Below are positions 20,679 through 30,460 of a stretch of 64,000 nt of DNA, one piece after another (within the stretch, counting starts at the first letter, position 1; each line of letters begins with the position of its first letter). A program made the translations under genes and the position numbers. The notes beneath the pieces were generated by a model that ran no database searches, was not told the DNA's origin, and worked only from the letters and a program-made list of their open reading frames with translations. This stretch comes from Pseudomonas sp. Root71 (GTDB taxonomy: Bacteria > Pseudomonadota > Gammaproteobacteria > Pseudomonadales > Pseudomonadaceae): assembly GCF_001429045.1 (NCBI RefSeq), contig NZ_LMHY01000001.1:503892-567891 (forward strand), given 5' to 3'.

Positions 20679-22862
20679 TCAATCCTCACTGGTGTCCTTG
20701 ATCAGATGCGCCGCCAATGTCCTCAACGGCCCCAGCTGCCGGCAGATCAGTGCCAGTTGCGTCTGCACCAACCGTTGACCCTCATCGATTTCATCAGGCA
20801 TCTGTTCCAGTTCATTGGCCAGTGCTTCTTCTTCATCGCTCTGAATCTCGATCGAAGACTTGCTCGCCAGTCCTTGGGCGATCGCGTCGATGCTGGCGGC
20901 CAGTTTCACCCCGGCCCCTTCGATCAAGTGCTCACGCATGTCCGGCGGCAGTTGGGTTTCCCGGTGCGCGCCCAGGCCCGACAGGTAACTCAGTAACGTG
21001 TGTGACAGCACCAGGAAGCGGAAGCCTACGTCCGCTTCCTTTCGGAAATGGCCCGGCTCCATCAGCATGTTGGCCAGTGTGGTCGACAGCGCCGCGTCGG
21101 CGTTGTGCGCGTTGCGGCGGGCCAGGCGGTAAGCCAGGTCGTCGCTTTTGCCCGCCGCGTATTGCTGCATGATCTGGCGCAGGTAAATGCTATTGCAGGC
21201 CAGGGTGTTGGCCAGCACCTTGTTCAGGCGTCGGCCTTGCCAGTCCGGCAGGAACAGGAACACCGCGAGGCCAGCGATCAGGCTGCCGAGCAAGGTGTCG
21301 AACAGTCGGGGCAGGAACAGCCCGTAACCGTCGCCCACCTGGTTGAAGCAGAACAGCACCATCAGGGTGATTGCCGCCGTCGCCAGGGTGTAGCGGGTGG
21401 TGCGGTTGGTAAAGAACACCACCCCGGCGGCGATGGCGAAACACGACTGGATCAGCGGATTCGGGAACAGGTCGAACAGCGCCCAGGCCAGGGTCAGGCC
21501 GATGGCGGTGCCGATGATCCGTTGACCGAGTTTGCGGCGGGTGGCGCCGTAGTTCGGTTGGCAGACGAACAGCGTGGTGAGGATGATCCAGTAGCCTTGG
21601 GACGGGTGAATCAAATGCACCATGGCGTAGCCGATGCTCAAGGCCAGGGGCAATCGCAGGGCATGGCGAAACAGCAGCGAGGTTGGCGTCAGTTGCGTGC
21701 GCAAGCGCAGCCACACGTCCTTGAGGTTGCGCGGCGAGCGGTCGAGCAGGCTGCTGTCGGTGGCATCGGCCAGGGCGTCGGGGTTGCTGGCATCGCTGAG
21801 CAGGCGGTCGAGGGTGCCGAGGTTGGCCGCCAGTGCCCGCAGTGAGCGCAGCAAGCCGCGCCAGGCCGGGTTGCTCTGGATGCGCAGGTGTTCGAGGGAG
21901 GCATCGAGGTCGCTCAGGGCCTCGGCGAAACTGGCGTCATAGGTGAACGGCTGGCGCATCTGGATCGATTCGGCCAGGGCCCGGCAGGCCTTGCCTTGCT
22001 GGCGCAACAGGCGTTGGCAGCGGAACAGCACGTCGCTGTGGAAGAAGGCGTCGGCCAGGGCGTTGTAAGGGTAGTGCGACGAACTGGCGCGCTCGTGGAT
22101 GTCCTGGGCGAGGAAGTACAGCTTGAGGTAGCGGCTGACTTTCGACCCCGGGCGCCCGTTGCCGACCCGGTGCAGGATGATCTCCTTGGCGGCGTTCAGT
22201 GCCGCCACCACCCGGCCGTTCTGCTGGGCCAGTTCCAGGCGCCGAGCCTCCACGTCCATCTGCCGGATCGGCTCGAACAACGAAGATTTGAGCTTCAGGT
22301 AAAAGCCCAGTTCGCGGAACAACCGCGCCAGGCTCTGCTGCACCGGCTGATTGGAAAACAGCGCCTGCCACAACACTGACAGCACGCCGTACCAGGCTGC
22401 GCCTGCCACCAAAAGCAGGGGTTCGTGCCAGAAGTCGGTGACCGCGCCCCCACGCTGGTCCACGCCGATCATGGTGTAGACCGAAAGGATCAACGTCGCC
22501 GAGGCAATCGCGCCATAGCGTTCGCCCAGGGCGCCGAGCATGGTCAGGCAGAATGCTGCGAGGGCGAAGGCAATGATGAAGAGGTAGGGGTAGGGGAAGA
22601 GCAGTTCGACCGACAGAGCGGCAACCGCGAAACACACCAGCGTCACCGCCAGCGCGTTGAGACGGCCTTGCCAGCTGTCGTCGGTCTCGGCCAGGGCGCT
22701 GGCGATAATCCCCAGGAACAACGGGATCAGCAGGCCCATTTCATCCTGATACCAACACAGCGCCATGGTGCCGGTCAGGGCAATGAACACCCGCACGCTG
22801 TAGCTGAATTTATCCAGCGCCCAAAGGCGACGCAGAGACTGGCGGAACGAAGTCGATGACAT
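20679..22862 (-). CDS. yccS: YccS family inner-membrane protein (FUSC type)
   Basis: A 727-residue membrane protein with two sets of about six transmembrane helices, at residues about 20-170 and 395-530, each followed by a large cytosolic helical part. N-terminal RRLWALDKFSYSVRVFIALTGT and the central SQGYWIILTTLFVCQPNYGATRRKLGQRIIGT belong to the YccS/YhfK branch of the fusaric-acid-resistance (FUSC) superfamily. Relatives take part in efflux of aromatic acids, but YccS itself has no defined substrate. Single gene on the minus strand. Confidence 0.9.
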   Translation of the reverse strand: MSSTSFRQSLRRLWALDKFSYSVRVFIALTGTMALCWYQDEMGLLIPLFLGIIASALAETDDSWQGRLNALAVTLVCFAVAALSVELLFPYPYLFIIAFALAAFCLTMLGALGERYGAIASATLILSVYTMIGVDQRGGAVTDFWHEPLLLVAGAAWYGVLSVLWQALFSNQPVQQSLARLFRELGFYLKLKSSLFEPIRQMDVEARRLELAQQNGRVVAALNAAKEIILHRVGNGRPGSKVSRYLKLYFLAQDIHERASSSHYPYNALADAFFHSDVLFRCQRLLRQQGKACRALAESIQMRQPFTYDASFAEALSDLDASLEHLRIQSNPAWRGLLRSLRALAANLGTLDRLLSDASNPDALADATDSSLLDRSPRNLKDVWLRLRTQLTPTSLLFRHALRLPLALSIGYAMVHLIHPSQGYWIILTTLFVCQPNYGATRRKLGQRIIGTAIGLTLAWALFDLFPNPLIQSCFAIAAGVVFFTNRTTRYTLATAAITLMVLFCFNQVGDGYGLFLPRLFDTLLGSLIAGLAVFLFLPDWQGRRLNKVLANTLACNSIYLRQIMQQYAAGKSDDLAYRLARRNAHNADAALSTTLANMLMEPGHFRKEADVGFRFLVLSHTLLSYLSGLGAHRETQLPPDMREHLIEGAGVKLAASIDAIAQGLASKSSIEIQSDEEEALANELEQMPDEIDEGQRLVQTQLALICRQLGPLRTLAAHLIKDTSED

Positions 22863-22981
22863 GAAATGCGAAGGCCTTCCGAGGCAATGACGCTAAATTG
22901 AGCCACTAATGACGCCGACGCAATGGCGTCGATCACATCAGACAGCAAAATCTGTTCCTTTCCTGACTGAAATACGGTCCC

Positions 22982-23068
22982 TGTAGGAGCTGCCGCAGGC
23001 TGCGATCTTTTGACTTTGCTTTTCAAGATCAAAAGATCGCAGCCTCGTTTCACTCGGCAGCTCCTACA
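22982..23068. repeat. REP doublet, family A
   Basis: TGTAGGAGCTGCCGCAGGCT and its inverted partner ending CGGCAGCTCCTACA surround a GATCTTTTGA...TCAAAAGATC core. It sits between yccS and the YhiN-type flavoprotein gene, near the latter's stop codon. Confidence 0.85.
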
Positions 23069-23080
23069 AGAACGGTGCGA

Positions 23081-24259
23081 TCAGACGTACTGCGCAGCCG
23101 CGTAGCCCGAAGCCCAGGCCCACTGGAAGTTGAACCCGCCCAGATGCCCGGTCACGTCCAGCACTTCGCCGATGAAGTACAGCCCCGGGCTTTTCAGCGA
23201 TTCCATGGTCTTGGACGACACTTCATTGGTGTTGACGCCGCCCAGGGTCACCTCGGCAGTGCGATAGCCTTCGGTGCCGGCGGGCACGACTTTCCAGTTC
23301 GCCAGTTTCTCCGCGATATCGGCCAGTTCCGCGTGGGTGTACTGCTTCATCGGTTTGGAGACGAACCAGTTGTCCGCCAGCAGGTTGGCCATCTTCTTGG
23401 TGAAGATTTCACCGAGCAGGGTTTTCAGCTCGCTGTTTGGACGTTCGGCCTGTTGCTGTTGCAGCCATTCCGGCACGTCGTGATCCGGCATCAGGTTGAT
23501 CTCGACGGTATCGCCGGACTCCCAGAACGACGAGATCTGCAAGATCGCCGGGCCGCTGAGGCCGCGGTGGGTGAACAGGATATTCTCGCGAAAGCTCTGG
23601 TCGTTGCAGCTCACCAGGCAATCCACCGACGTACCGGACAGCTCGGTGCACAAGGCCTTGAGCTGATCGGTGATGGTGAATGGCACCAGGCCGGCGCGGG
23701 TCGGCAGCAGTTCGTGGCCGAACTGTTTGGCCACCTGGTAACCGAAGCCGGTGGCGCCCAGGGTCGGGATCGACAGGCCGCCGGTGGCGATCACCAGGGA
23801 TTCGCAGGTGATCTGGTCAAGCGTCGTGTCCAGCAAATAGCCCTTTTCGAGCTTCTCGATGGTCTGGATCGAGGTGTCCAGGTGCAGGCTGACGCCGACC
23901 TGATCGCACTCGTTGAGCAGCATCTCAAGGATGTCGCTGGATTTGTTATCGCAGAACAGCTGGCCGAGTTTTTTCTCGTGGTACGGCACGCCGTGCTTGG
24001 CGACCATGCCGATGAAATCCCACTGGGTATAGCGGGCCAGGGCGGATTTGCAGAAGTGCGCGTTCTGTGAGAGGAAATTGCTCGGCTCTGTGTACATGTT
24101 GGTGAAATTGCAGCGGCCACCGCCCGACATCAGGATTTTCTTGCCGGCCTTGTTGGCATGGTCCAGCAGCAACACCTTGCGCCCACGCCCGGCGGCGGTC
24201 AGTGCACACATCAACCCTGCGGCGCCAGCGCCAATGATCACGACTTCGGTAGAGCGCAA
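23081..24259 (-). CDS. YhiN/HI0933-type flavoprotein
   Basis: An NAD(P)/FAD-dependent oxidoreductase-like protein of about 392 residues with an N-terminal Rossmann fold (STEVVIIGAGAAGLMCALTAAGRGRKVLLLDH) and the family hallmark KKILMSGGGRCNFTN. C-terminal TLGGVNTNEVSSKTMESLKSPGLYFIGEVLDVTGHLGGFNFQWAWASGYAA holds the second FAD-contact block. The catalytic role is not established for this widespread family. I chose a TTG start at 24259 because AAGAGGACACCGT precedes it; a GTG nine codons upstream would place that ribosome-binding site inside the gene. Confidence 0.85.
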   Translation of the reverse strand: MRSTEVVIIGAGAAGLMCALTAAGRGRKVLLLDHANKAGKKILMSGGGRCNFTNMYTEPSNFLSQNAHFCKSALARYTQWDFIGMVAKHGVPYHEKKLGQLFCDNKSSDILEMLLNECDQVGVSLHLDTSIQTIEKLEKGYLLDTTLDQITCESLVIATGGLSIPTLGATGFGYQVAKQFGHELLPTRAGLVPFTITDQLKALCTELSGTSVDCLVSCNDQSFRENILFTHRGLSGPAILQISSFWESGDTVEINLMPDHDVPEWLQQQQAERPNSELKTLLGEIFTKKMANLLADNWFVSKPMKQYTHAELADIAEKLANWKVVPAGTEGYRTAEVTLGGVNTNEVSSKTMESLKSPGLYFIGEVLDVTGHLGGFNFQWAWASGYAAAQYV

Positions 24260-24294
24260 AACGGTGTCCTCTTGATGTATCACCACAAAACCAA

Positions 24295-24384
24295 TGTGGG
24301 AGCGGGCTTGCTCGCGAAAGGGCCATCACATTCAACATCAATGTCGACTGATAAACCGCTTTCGCGAGCAAGCCCGCTCCCACA
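24295..24384. repeat. REP doublet, family B, type ii spacer
   Basis: GTGGGAGCGGGCTTGCTCGC and its inverted partner flank a spacer containing AACATCAATGTCGACTGAT. The same spacer recurs in the doublet at 27317, so both derive from one copied element. Confidence 0.88.
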
Positions 24385-24412
24385 GGGGGATCTTCGTTGG
24401 GTCGAAGATCGC

Positions 24413-25813
24413 TTACAAAATGCGAACGCGCAACGAACGGCCCTTGATCTTGCCGTCGTTCAAACGCTGCAAGGCCTGCTTGGCAACGCCGCGCTCCACG
24501 GCCACATAGGCCTGGAAGTCGAAAATCGCGATCTTGCCGACCTGGGCACCGGGGATGCCGGCGTCACCGGTCAGTGCGCCAAGAATGTCGCCCGGACGAA
24601 CCTTGTCCTTACGGCCGGCAGCGATGCACAGGGTGCTCATCTGCGGCAGCAGCGGACCACCACCCTTGGAGGTGAGGTTGTCCACCTGATCCCAGGTCAA
24701 TGGTGTCTTCTGCAATTGTTCGATGGCCTGGGCGCGCTGCGCTTCGGACGGCGCCACCAGGCTGATGGCGAGGCCTTTCTCACCGGCACGGCCAGTACGG
24801 CCGACGCGGTGGATGTGGATTTCCGAATCGCGGGCCAGTTCGACGTTGATCACCATGTCCAGCGAGTCGATATCGAGGCCGCGGGCGGCGACGTCGGTCG
24901 CCACCAGCACTGAAGTACTGCGGTTGGCGAACATCGCCAGCACCTGGTCGCGGTCACGCTGTTCCAGATCGCCGTGCAGGCCGACGGCGGAAATGCCTTT
25001 GGCGGTCAGGTGGTCGACGGTTTCCTGAACCTGCTGCTTGGTGTAGCAGAAAGCCACGCAGGAGGCCGGGCGGAAGTGGCCAAGGACCTTGGTCACCGCA
25101 CTCATGCGGTCATCCGGAGAGATCTCGAAGAAGCGCTGCTCGATCTGCGTGTCGTCGTGGAACGCTTCGGCCTTCACTTGCTGCGGGTTGCGCATGAACT
25201 TCGAGGCCAACTGCTTGATGCCTACCGGGTAGGTGGCGGAGAACAGCAGGGTCTGGCGACGCTCCGGGGCCTGCATGATGATTTCTTCGATGGAATCGTA
25301 GAAACCCATGTCGAGCATGCGGTCGGCTTCGTCGAGGATCAGGGTGTTCAGGCCGTGGAGTACCAGCGAACCCTTGCGCAGGTGCTGCTGGATGCGTCCC
25401 GGGGTGCCGACGATGATGTGCGCGCCGTGTTCCAGCGAAGCGATCTGCGGGCCGAGGGACACGCCGCCGCACAGGGTCAGGACCTTGATGTTGTCTTCGG
25501 CGCGGGCCAGGCGACGGATTTCCTTGGCGACCTGGTCAGCCAGCTCGCGGGTCGGGCACAGGATCAGCGCCTGGCAACCGAAGTAGCGCGGATTGATCGG
25601 GTTCAGCAGGCCGATGCCGAAGGCAGCGGTCTTGCCGCTGCCGGTCTTGGCCTGGGCGATCAGGTCCATCCCCTTGAGGATCACCGGCAAGCTTTGCGCC
25701 TGGATCGGCGTCATCTGGGCATAACCGAGGGAGTCGAGGTTAGCCAGCATGGCGGCGGACAGCGGCAAAGTATTAAATTCGGTGGCGATGGTGGTCACGG
25801 GACTGGCCTGCAA
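24413..25813 (-). CDS. dbpA: ATP-dependent RNA helicase DbpA
   Basis: DbpA is a DEAD-box helicase recruited to hairpin 92 of 23S rRNA during large-subunit assembly. The Q motif (GYAQMTPIQAQSLP), Walker A (AKTGSGKTAA), DEAD (LILDEADRML), SAT (LLFSATYP) and motif VI (HRVGRTGRAG) are in order, and the C-terminal domain from about residue 390 (KDKVRPGDILGALTGDAGIPGAQVGKIAIFDFQAYVAV) is the RNA-binding RRM-like module that defines DbpA. Length of 466 residues is usual. It is 42 bases from the MFS exporter upstream but not obviously related. Confidence 0.95.
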   Translation of the reverse strand: MQASPVTTIATEFNTLPLSAAMLANLDSLGYAQMTPIQAQSLPVILKGMDLIAQAKTGSGKTAAFGIGLLNPINPRYFGCQALILCPTRELADQVAKEIRRLARAEDNIKVLTLCGGVSLGPQIASLEHGAHIIVGTPGRIQQHLRKGSLVLHGLNTLILDEADRMLDMGFYDSIEEIIMQAPERRQTLLFSATYPVGIKQLASKFMRNPQQVKAEAFHDDTQIEQRFFEISPDDRMSAVTKVLGHFRPASCVAFCYTKQQVQETVDHLTAKGISAVGLHGDLEQRDRDQVLAMFANRSTSVLVATDVAARGLDIDSLDMVINVELARDSEIHIHRVGRTGRAGEKGLAISLVAPSEAQRAQAIEQLQKTPLTWDQVDNLTSKGGGPLLPQMSTLCIAAGRKDKVRPGDILGALTGDAGIPGAQVGKIAIFDFQAYVAVERGVAKQALQRLNDGKIKGRSLRVRIL

Positions 25814-25855
25814 AACAAAATGTCGCGCAGTGTACCAGCCCAGTGGCCATTCGCC

Positions 25856-27283
25856 CTAAGGCTCTATGTGTTCTTCCGGACGTTTAACACGCCGTCCGTC
25901 ATTCCGTGACAGCTGGGAAAAGATCGTCGCGGCCAACATTGCCATGATTCCTACGGTCACGAAGGTCAATTGGAATGCCCCCAAAACCGTGTCCACGCCA
26001 TCATTGCCAATCTCCGCCGTAAAGCCACCGAGCAACGCACCCGCGCACGCAACCCCCAGGCTCAGGGACAATTGCGCGACCACCGACAGCAAGCTGTTGC
26101 CACTGCTGGCGCTGGCATCGTCGAGGTCGATCAGGGTCACGGTGTTCATCGCAGTGAACTGCAAGGAGTTGATCGCGCCAAGGATCGCCAGCTGGCACAG
26201 CAGCAGCCAGTACGGCGTCTGCTCGCTGACCAGGCCCATGCTCGCCAGCATGATCCCCAGGGCCAGGGTGTTGCCGGTGAGCACGATGCGGTAGCCCAGA
26301 CGCTCGATCAGCGGCCGCGCCACCCACTTGGCGATCATCGCCGCCGCCGCCAGCGGCAGCATGCTCATCCCGGCCTGGGACGGCGAATAGCCCAGCGCCA
26401 CTTGCAGCAGCAACGGCACCAGAAAGGGCAGGGCGCCGCTGCCGAGACGGGCGAACAGGTTGCCGAGAATGCCCACGGCAAAGGTCCGGGTCTTGAACAG
26501 CGACGGCGCGAACAACGGGTTCTCGATATGCCCGGCGCGCAGCCAGTACGCCGCCAGGCACGCCATGCCGCCGAACAGCAGTAACATCACCCGCAGATGC
26601 GGCAGGTGCAATTCGCCCAGGCCTTCCATGGCGATGGTGATCAGAATCATCGCCGCGCCAAACAGCACGAAGCCCAGGCTATCGAAGCGCGTGCGCTCGG
26701 AACCGCGCAGGTCCGGGATGAATTTCCACACGGCGTAGCAACCGACCAGCCCCACCGGCAGGTTGATCAGGAAGATCCAGTGCCAGGTCAGGTATTGCAC
26801 CATCCAGCCGCCCATGGTCGGGCCGATCAAGGGGCCGAGCAGCCCGGGAATGGTGATGAAGCCCATGATCCGCACCAGCTCCGAACGCGGGTAGGCGCGC
26901 AGCACCACCAGCCGCCCAACCGGCAGCATCAATGCGCCGCCCAGGCCCTGGATCACCCGGGCACCGATCAGCATGCTCAGGCTGCTCGACAATGCGCAGA
27001 GCAGCGAGCCGAGGCTGAACAGCAAAATCGCACTGAAGAAGATTTTCCGGGTGCCAAAGCGGTCGGCGATCCAGCCGGACGCGGGAATCAGCAAGGCGAC
27101 GGTGAGCATGTAGGCGATGATCACGCCCTGCATGCGCAGCGGATCTTCGGCCAGGTCCCGGGCCATGGCGGGCAGGGCGGTGTTGAGGATCGTCCCGTCG
27201 AGGGACTGCATGAAGAAGGCAATGGCGACGACCCAGGGTATCCAGCGGGCGGTCACGGCGTCGAGAGGCGGGCGGTTGGGCAT
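25856..27283 (-). CDS. mdtD: MFS multidrug exporter, MdtD/EmrB type
   Basis: A 475-residue drug:H+ antiporter with 14 hydrophobic segments. TM1 holds the DHA2 motif FFMQSLDGTILNTALPAMA, and the loop after TM2 holds GWIADRFGTRKIFF (motif A). RVIQGLGGALMLPVGRLVVLR and GLLGPLIGPTMGGWMVQY are the usual motifs B and C. No MdtABC RND components or EmrA-type adaptor is adjacent, so it likely works alone in the inner membrane. Substrates unknown. A REP doublet separates it from the TldE gene upstream. Confidence 0.88.
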   Translation of the reverse strand: MPNRPPLDAVTARWIPWVVAIAFFMQSLDGTILNTALPAMARDLAEDPLRMQGVIIAYMLTVALLIPASGWIADRFGTRKIFFSAILLFSLGSLLCALSSSLSMLIGARVIQGLGGALMLPVGRLVVLRAYPRSELVRIMGFITIPGLLGPLIGPTMGGWMVQYLTWHWIFLINLPVGLVGCYAVWKFIPDLRGSERTRFDSLGFVLFGAAMILITIAMEGLGELHLPHLRVMLLLFGGMACLAAYWLRAGHIENPLFAPSLFKTRTFAVGILGNLFARLGSGALPFLVPLLLQVALGYSPSQAGMSMLPLAAAAMIAKWVARPLIERLGYRIVLTGNTLALGIMLASMGLVSEQTPYWLLLCQLAILGAINSLQFTAMNTVTLIDLDDASASSGNSLLSVVAQLSLSLGVACAGALLGGFTAEIGNDGVDTVLGAFQLTFVTVGIMAMLAATIFSQLSRNDGRRVKRPEEHIEP

Positions 27284-27316
27284 GGGACCTCTTGTGGTGG
27301 TCAGGTAACCGGACCC

Positions 27317-27408
27317 TGTGGGAGCGGGCTTGCCCGCGAAGAGGTCGTAACATTCAACATCAATGTCGACTGATCCGCCGCTTTCGCGGGCAAGCCCGCT
27401 CCCACAGG
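27317..27408. repeat. REP doublet, family B, type ii spacer
   Basis: TGTGGGAGCGGGCTTGCCCGCG and inverted partner CGCGGGCAAGCCCGCTCCCA flank a spacer with AACATCAATGTCGACTGAT, the same as in the doublet at 24295. Confidence 0.88.
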
Positions 27409-27416
27409 TATTGCGT

Positions 27417-28754
27417 TTACAGGGTCAGGGTCAATCGGCTGACCAACGCCCCCGGCAACAACGCCGACGCCGTCGCTCGCTGACTATAGGTACTCGCCGA
27501 CAACAACAACTCCCGCTCCTCGGTCAAGGCTTCCAGTTGCGAACCGAGCAGGCTGAAGGCGCTGTCATCGAAGCGCATGGTGTTGACCGGCGCCTGGATC
27601 TCGCCGTTCTCGACCCAGAACGTGGCAAACCGGGTCATGCCGGTCAGGCGTGCGGCCGGTTGATCCGAGAAGTTCAGGTACCACAGGTTGCTGATGTACA
27701 GCCCCGTGCCCAGTTGCTTGAGGATGTCCGCGTCAGGCAATGCCCCGGCTTTCATGTTCAGCGCGCTCGGTGACTCACCGCCGCTGGCGCCATTGGCGGT
27801 CAAGCCGTATTCGGCGGCGCTGCGCGAACTGACCAGTCGTGCCCCGGCCTTGCCGTCGACGATCAACTTAAGATCGCTGCGTGGATAACCCTCATCGGAA
27901 AACGCCGGGCTCAGCGAGCCGCTGACTTTTTCATCCAGCGAGACCAGCGGGCTGAACGCGCTGTCGCCACCGTAGAGCTTTTGCAGCGGGCTGCTTTTGC
28001 TGGCGATCGACTGTGCCGAGAAACCACCCCAGCACAGCATGCCCATGATTTCTTCCAGCGCCGCCGGTGCCAGGTAAGCGCGGTACTGGCCGGGCGGCAA
28101 AGTGCGCAGCGGCCGGCCCAGAAACCCAAGCTGCTCGCGGGCCTGCTGGAAGCGTCTGGCAAAGCCTTCGCTATTCCAGTCGTGCCCGGCGTAGCTGGCT
28201 TTCACGGCCTGGCCATTCTCGTGGAACAGGCTGAAGTCGAAATTGAAACTGTTGGCCTGATGCCAGCCGAAGGCGCCCGAAGAACTGGCAAAGCCACGAC
28301 TGATCGGGCCGGCGGCGTAGAAACCGACAAGATCCAGGCCTTCGGCGGCCTGGGTGATTTGCGCGACTACCTCCTCGGTGTCCGGCAGCGGATGCGATTG
28401 CACGTTGTTGCTCTGCCAGCCGTTGTGGTTGAGCAGCAAATAAGGATCCTGAGGCAGCAGCGGCAAGGTTTCCCGCAGCTGTTGCAGGCCTTCGGTCAAA
28501 CGTTGCAGATCAACCTGGGGATCGCCGCCCAGGGTGATGTTCAGGTCGGCATGGCGGCCTTCGTTAATCAGTTTCAGGCCGATACTCGCCTGCTGCACCT
28601 GACCGGCCTGACGCACCCTGGCGTGGTTGAAACGCACGAAGGCCGACGACTCGGCGGCGTAGCTGAGGGTGAACTGCTCGGGCTCGCGCAGGGCTTCACG
28701 CAGGCTGTTGACCAGCGCCTTGAACGACGCGGACTGGCTGTTTGAAGGATTCAT
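27417..28754 (-). CDS. TldE/PmbA-family protein, partner of TldD
   Basis: A 445-residue protein of the TldD/PmbA fold without the zinc HExxxH motif, like TldE. TldD and TldE together form a heterodimeric metalloprotease that degrades unfolded or leader peptides and matures some modified peptides such as microcin B17. The C-terminal half contains GDSAFSPLVSLDEKVSGSLSPAFSDEGYPRSD and GLYISNLWYLNFSDQPAARLTGMTRFATFWVENG. Its ATG overlaps the TldD stop by one base (TGATG), so the pair is translationally coupled. Confidence 0.88.
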   Translation of the reverse strand: MNPSNSQSASFKALVNSLREALREPEQFTLSYAAESSAFVRFNHARVRQAGQVQQASIGLKLINEGRHADLNITLGGDPQVDLQRLTEGLQQLRETLPLLPQDPYLLLNHNGWQSNNVQSHPLPDTEEVVAQITQAAEGLDLVGFYAAGPISRGFASSSGAFGWHQANSFNFDFSLFHENGQAVKASYAGHDWNSEGFARRFQQAREQLGFLGRPLRTLPPGQYRAYLAPAALEEIMGMLCWGGFSAQSIASKSSPLQKLYGGDSAFSPLVSLDEKVSGSLSPAFSDEGYPRSDLKLIVDGKAGARLVSSRSAAEYGLTANGASGGESPSALNMKAGALPDADILKQLGTGLYISNLWYLNFSDQPAARLTGMTRFATFWVENGEIQAPVNTMRFDDSAFSLLGSQLEALTEERELLLSASTYSQRATASALLPGALVSRLTLTL

Positions 28755-30196
28755 CAGGCGTCTCCTCCGAATACATCAACATTGCTGAACACGCAGGCCG
28801 GTGACGCGTGGCCGACGCGGATCACCTGGTTCGGTTCGCCCTTGCCGCAGTTCGGTGTGCCGAGGACCTTCAAGGTACTGGCATCGCCGACGGCGCTGAG
28901 GCTCTTCCAGAATTGCGCGGAGATGCCCCGGTAATTGGGGTTCTTCACCACACCCTTGAGTTCGCCGTTTTCGATCAGTTGGCCCCATTCGCAGCCGAAC
29001 TGGAATTTGTTGCGCGCATCGTCGATCGACCATGAACGGTTGGTCGACATCAGCACGCCGTGTTCGATACCGCCGATCAGTTGTTCGATGGACTGGTCGC
29101 CCGGCTCGATGTTGAGGTTGGCCATGCGGTCGATCGGCGGGCGGTTCCAGCCACAGGCACGGCTGTTGGCGACGCCGTCCATGCCCGCACGAAATTGCGA
29201 CAACGCACCGCCCAGCGGGCGCAGTAGCAGGCCTTCGCGGATCAGGAACTGTTTGCTGGCAGGCGTGCCGTCGTCGTCATGGCCGTAGCTGGCGAGCTCC
29301 TCGGGGATGTCCGGGTCGAAGGTCACGTTGAGCAGGCCGGAACCGTATTGCAGGCGCCCGAAATCACTGGCTTTGACGAAGCTGGTGCCGGCGTAGTTGC
29401 GCTCGTCGCCGAGGATTCGGTCCAGCTCCAGCGGATGGCCGATGGACTCGTGGATTTGCAGCATCATCTGGTCGGGCATCAGCAACAGGTCGCGCTTGCC
29501 TTGCGGGGTGTTCGGCGCCAGGAGCAATTGCAGGGCCTGATCGGCCACCTGGGCACCGGCACCGATCAGGCCGCAGCGGCTGATGACGTCCGCCGCGCCT
29601 TGCTGGCCGAAGTTCTCGCGGCCAAGGCTGCGGGTCTGGCTGTCGTTGCCGTCGTAGGCCGTGACGTCCAGGCCGGGGTACACAAAGCGTTGGGCCTGGC
29701 GCAGTTCGGCACCGGCGCTGTTGAGGTAGATCTGCTCGACGTGGGTGATACCGAGGCTGACCTGCCAGTTCACCAGGCGGTCGTCCTTGGGCACGGCGGC
29801 GGATTCGGCGCCGAGCAACTGGTAGCACTCACTCAGGGACGGGAAGGCCTGGTCGAGGTTGGGTGAAAAGTAATCGGCGCGGTCGCTGGAAACGGCTTGT
29901 TCGCGCAGGTCCAGCAAGGCGTGGGGCTTGAGTCGACGGGCCTGGAGTTCGGCGCGTTCGAGGGCGGCTTGCAGGCCTTGTGGCGACAAATCGTTGGTGG
30001 CCGCATAGGCCTCGACGCCATTGACCCGCACGGTCAGCATCGCCCCTTCGTCACGGCTCAGGCTCGGCGGTTCGGCGACGTTCTTGCGCACCGACAGGTA
30101 CTGCCCGGACTCGCGTACATAACGCAGGGAAAAGAATTCGGCACCCGTGCGCAAGGCAGCGAAGCGCTGCTTGAGCTGGGGGTAAAAATCGAACAT
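28754..30196 (-). CDS. TldD-type zinc metalloprotease
   Basis: A 480-residue TldD homologue. The zinc-binding HExxxH motif is HESIGH at residues 249-254, following MPDQMMLQI; TldE beside it lacks this. In TldD the metal binds these two His plus a C-terminal Cys, and the TldE partner encloses an unfolded peptide substrate. First gene of a two-gene operon. The canonical tldD/pmbA genes of pseudomonads usually lie near cell-wall genes (mreB/cafA), so this may be a second, distinct pair; I cannot see the rest of the genome. No precursor-peptide gene is visible nearby. Confidence 0.88.
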   Translation of the reverse strand: MFDFYPQLKQRFAALRTGAEFFSLRYVRESGQYLSVRKNVAEPPSLSRDEGAMLTVRVNGVEAYAATNDLSPQGLQAALERAELQARRLKPHALLDLREQAVSSDRADYFSPNLDQAFPSLSECYQLLGAESAAVPKDDRLVNWQVSLGITHVEQIYLNSAGAELRQAQRFVYPGLDVTAYDGNDSQTRSLGRENFGQQGAADVISRCGLIGAGAQVADQALQLLLAPNTPQGKRDLLLMPDQMMLQIHESIGHPLELDRILGDERNYAGTSFVKASDFGRLQYGSGLLNVTFDPDIPEELASYGHDDDGTPASKQFLIREGLLLRPLGGALSQFRAGMDGVANSRACGWNRPPIDRMANLNIEPGDQSIEQLIGGIEHGVLMSTNRSWSIDDARNKFQFGCEWGQLIENGELKGVVKNPNYRGISAQFWKSLSAVGDASTLKVLGTPNCGKGEPNQVIRVGHASPACVFSNVDVFGGDA

Positions 30197-30339
30197 TCGT
30201 GAACCTCCTGGGTATGGAGTGGCGATGGAGCGGTGCTGCGAGGGGAGGGGTGAAACGATTGCGTGGCGCTAGATTAGGCCTGCGAGGGGGGCGGATCAAG
30301 TTTGGATCGGACTTGCGAGTGAGAGGTGTTGCCTGACCG

Positions 30340-30440
30340 GGCCTCTTCGCGAGCAAGCCCGCTCCCACATTTGATCTGGGTGTACACAAAATCTGTATTC
30401 ACCGAAGATCTAGTGTGGGAGCGGGCTTGCTCGCGAATAG
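30340..30440. repeat. REP doublet, family B, type i spacer
   Basis: CTTCGCGAGCAAGCCCGCTC and GTGGGAGCGGGCTTGCTCGC inverted, with spacer CATTTGATCTGGGTGTACAC and AAATCTGTATTCACC. It separates the TldD gene from the 3' end of betA. Confidence 0.88.
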
Positions 30441-30460
30441 CCGTAACGCGGTGTAACGCC

